The translations under genes were made by a program, and so were the position numbers. A DNA stretch of 5,445 bases, from positions 12,969-18,413 of the forward strand of contig PQAI01000195.1 in NCBI GenBank assembly GCA_003105245.1. The letters run 5' to 3'. Positions 5,065 through 5,445 of this stretch are shown one piece after another; the first letter of the stretch is position 1, and each line of letters starts with the position of its first letter. A model generated the notes under the pieces. That model was not told where the DNA came from, ran no database searches, and worked only from the letters and a program-made list of their open reading frames with translations. This DNA comes from Betaproteobacteria bacterium (lineage in GTDB: Bacteria > Pseudomonadota > Gammaproteobacteria > Burkholderiales > Usitatibacteraceae).

Positions 5065-5445
5065 TCAGGTGCTCCCGACGACGAGGACGATCTTCCCGAT
5101 GTGCGCGCCGGATTCCATCAGCGCGTGCGCCTTGGCCGCGTCGTCCAGCGGGAAGGTGGCGTGGATGACGGGCTTGATCTTCCCGGACTCGAGCAGCGGC
5201 CAGATCTTCTCCTCGAGATCCTTGGCGATCTGCCCCTTGAAAGCCACGGGACGCGGCCTCAGGGTGCCTCCCGTGATGGTGAGGCGCCGGCGCAGGATCG
5301 GGTCGAAAGGCACCTCGCCCTTGAACCCCCCGAGGAGCGCCAGGATCACGATGCGCCCGTCGTCGGCCAGCGCGTCGATGTCGCGCTTCACGTAGTCGCC
5401 GGCCACCATGTCGAGGATCACGTCCACGCCCTTGCCGCCGGTGAG
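5065..5445 (-). CDS. NAD(P)H-quinone oxidoreductase, PIG3-like medium-chain dehydrogenase/reductase, C-terminal part (5' end outside window)
   Basis: The last 126 residues are visible, with the reading frame open to the window edge and TGA at 5067-5065. The sequence starts in TGGKGVDVILDMVAGDY, the stretch after the Rossmann nucleotide fold that is typical of zinc-independent quinone oxidoreductases. It continues through DGRIVILALLGG, an RRRLTITGGTLRPRP segment and the C-terminal KIKPVI...FPLDDAAKAHALMESGAHIGKIVLVV. The RR-L-T-I-x-G-(T/S)-T-L-R-x-R pattern is characteristic of the PIG3/TP53I3-like subgroup, which reduces quinones with NADPH in the cytoplasm. The N-terminal GroES-like domain and cofactor glycines are off the edge. 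A GTG at 5427 falls in the middle of the conserved fold and is not a start. The small exported-protein gene follows downstream on the same strand. Confidence 0.88.
   Translation of the reverse strand, partial: LTGGKGVDVILDMVAGDYVKRDIDALADDGRIVILALLGGFKGEVPFDPILRRRLTITGGTLRPRPVAFKGQIAKDLEEKIWPLLESGKIKPVIHATFPLDDAAKAHALMESGAHIGKIVLVVGST

Noticed and set aside
1..5445. A novel defence, mobile or biosynthetic system
   Set aside because: No nuclease, integrase, transposase, reverse transcriptase, toxin-antitoxin pair, repeat array or RNA gene was seen. The content is a transport receptor, catabolic enzyme and regulator neighbourhood of familiar families.

Overview
The window is GC-rich, densely coding chromosomal DNA. 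It most likely comes from a betaproteobacterium of the Burkholderiales type. The main pointer is two genes for Bug-type periplasmic receptors (tripartite tricarboxylate transporter substrate-binding proteins), a family greatly expanded in that group. These sit beside a LysR-type regulator and a sugar-acid dehydratase, with short intergenic gaps and strong G+C bias at third codon positions. The taxonomic call is inferred from gene content, not from a marker gene.

Layout from left to right: (1) the last 37 codons of a medium-chain dehydrogenase/quinone oxidoreductase on +; (2) a complete Bug receptor on +, probably in the same transcript; (3) 13 bp after it, in convergent orientation, a full-length UxaA/GarD-family (altronate/galactarate) dehydratase on -; (4) a second Bug receptor on -, directly upstream of the dehydratase and sharing one base with it (TGATG), so the two should be translationally coupled; (5) a 124-bp AT-richer divergent regulatory region with two candidate promoters, a LysR-type T-N11-A dyad, a wider-spaced inverted repeat and a perfect 7-bp inverted repeat; (6) a divergent LysR-type regulator on +; (7) 6 bp after it, convergent on -, a small exported protein of unknown function; (8) on -, the C-terminal 126 residues of a PIG3-like quinone oxidoreductase that runs off the right edge.

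The central unit (LysR regulator / Bug receptor-dehydratase operon) looks like a compact substrate-responsive catabolic module. The receptor would capture or sense an aldarate- or aldonate-like acid in the periplasm, the dehydratase would make the first 3-deoxy-2-keto intermediate in the cytoplasm, and the LysR protein would control the divergent operon. No TctA/TctB membrane subunits are present, so both receptors are orphans within this window. The actual substrate cannot be read from the sequence.

No RNA genes, insertion sequences, CRISPR arrays, phage genes or origins were seen. No stretch over 300 bases lacks a gene; the longest non-coding stretch is the 124-bp divergent region. I do not see a convincing previously undescribed system. 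The most open questions are the regulatory architecture of the divergent region and the small Met-rich exported protein.
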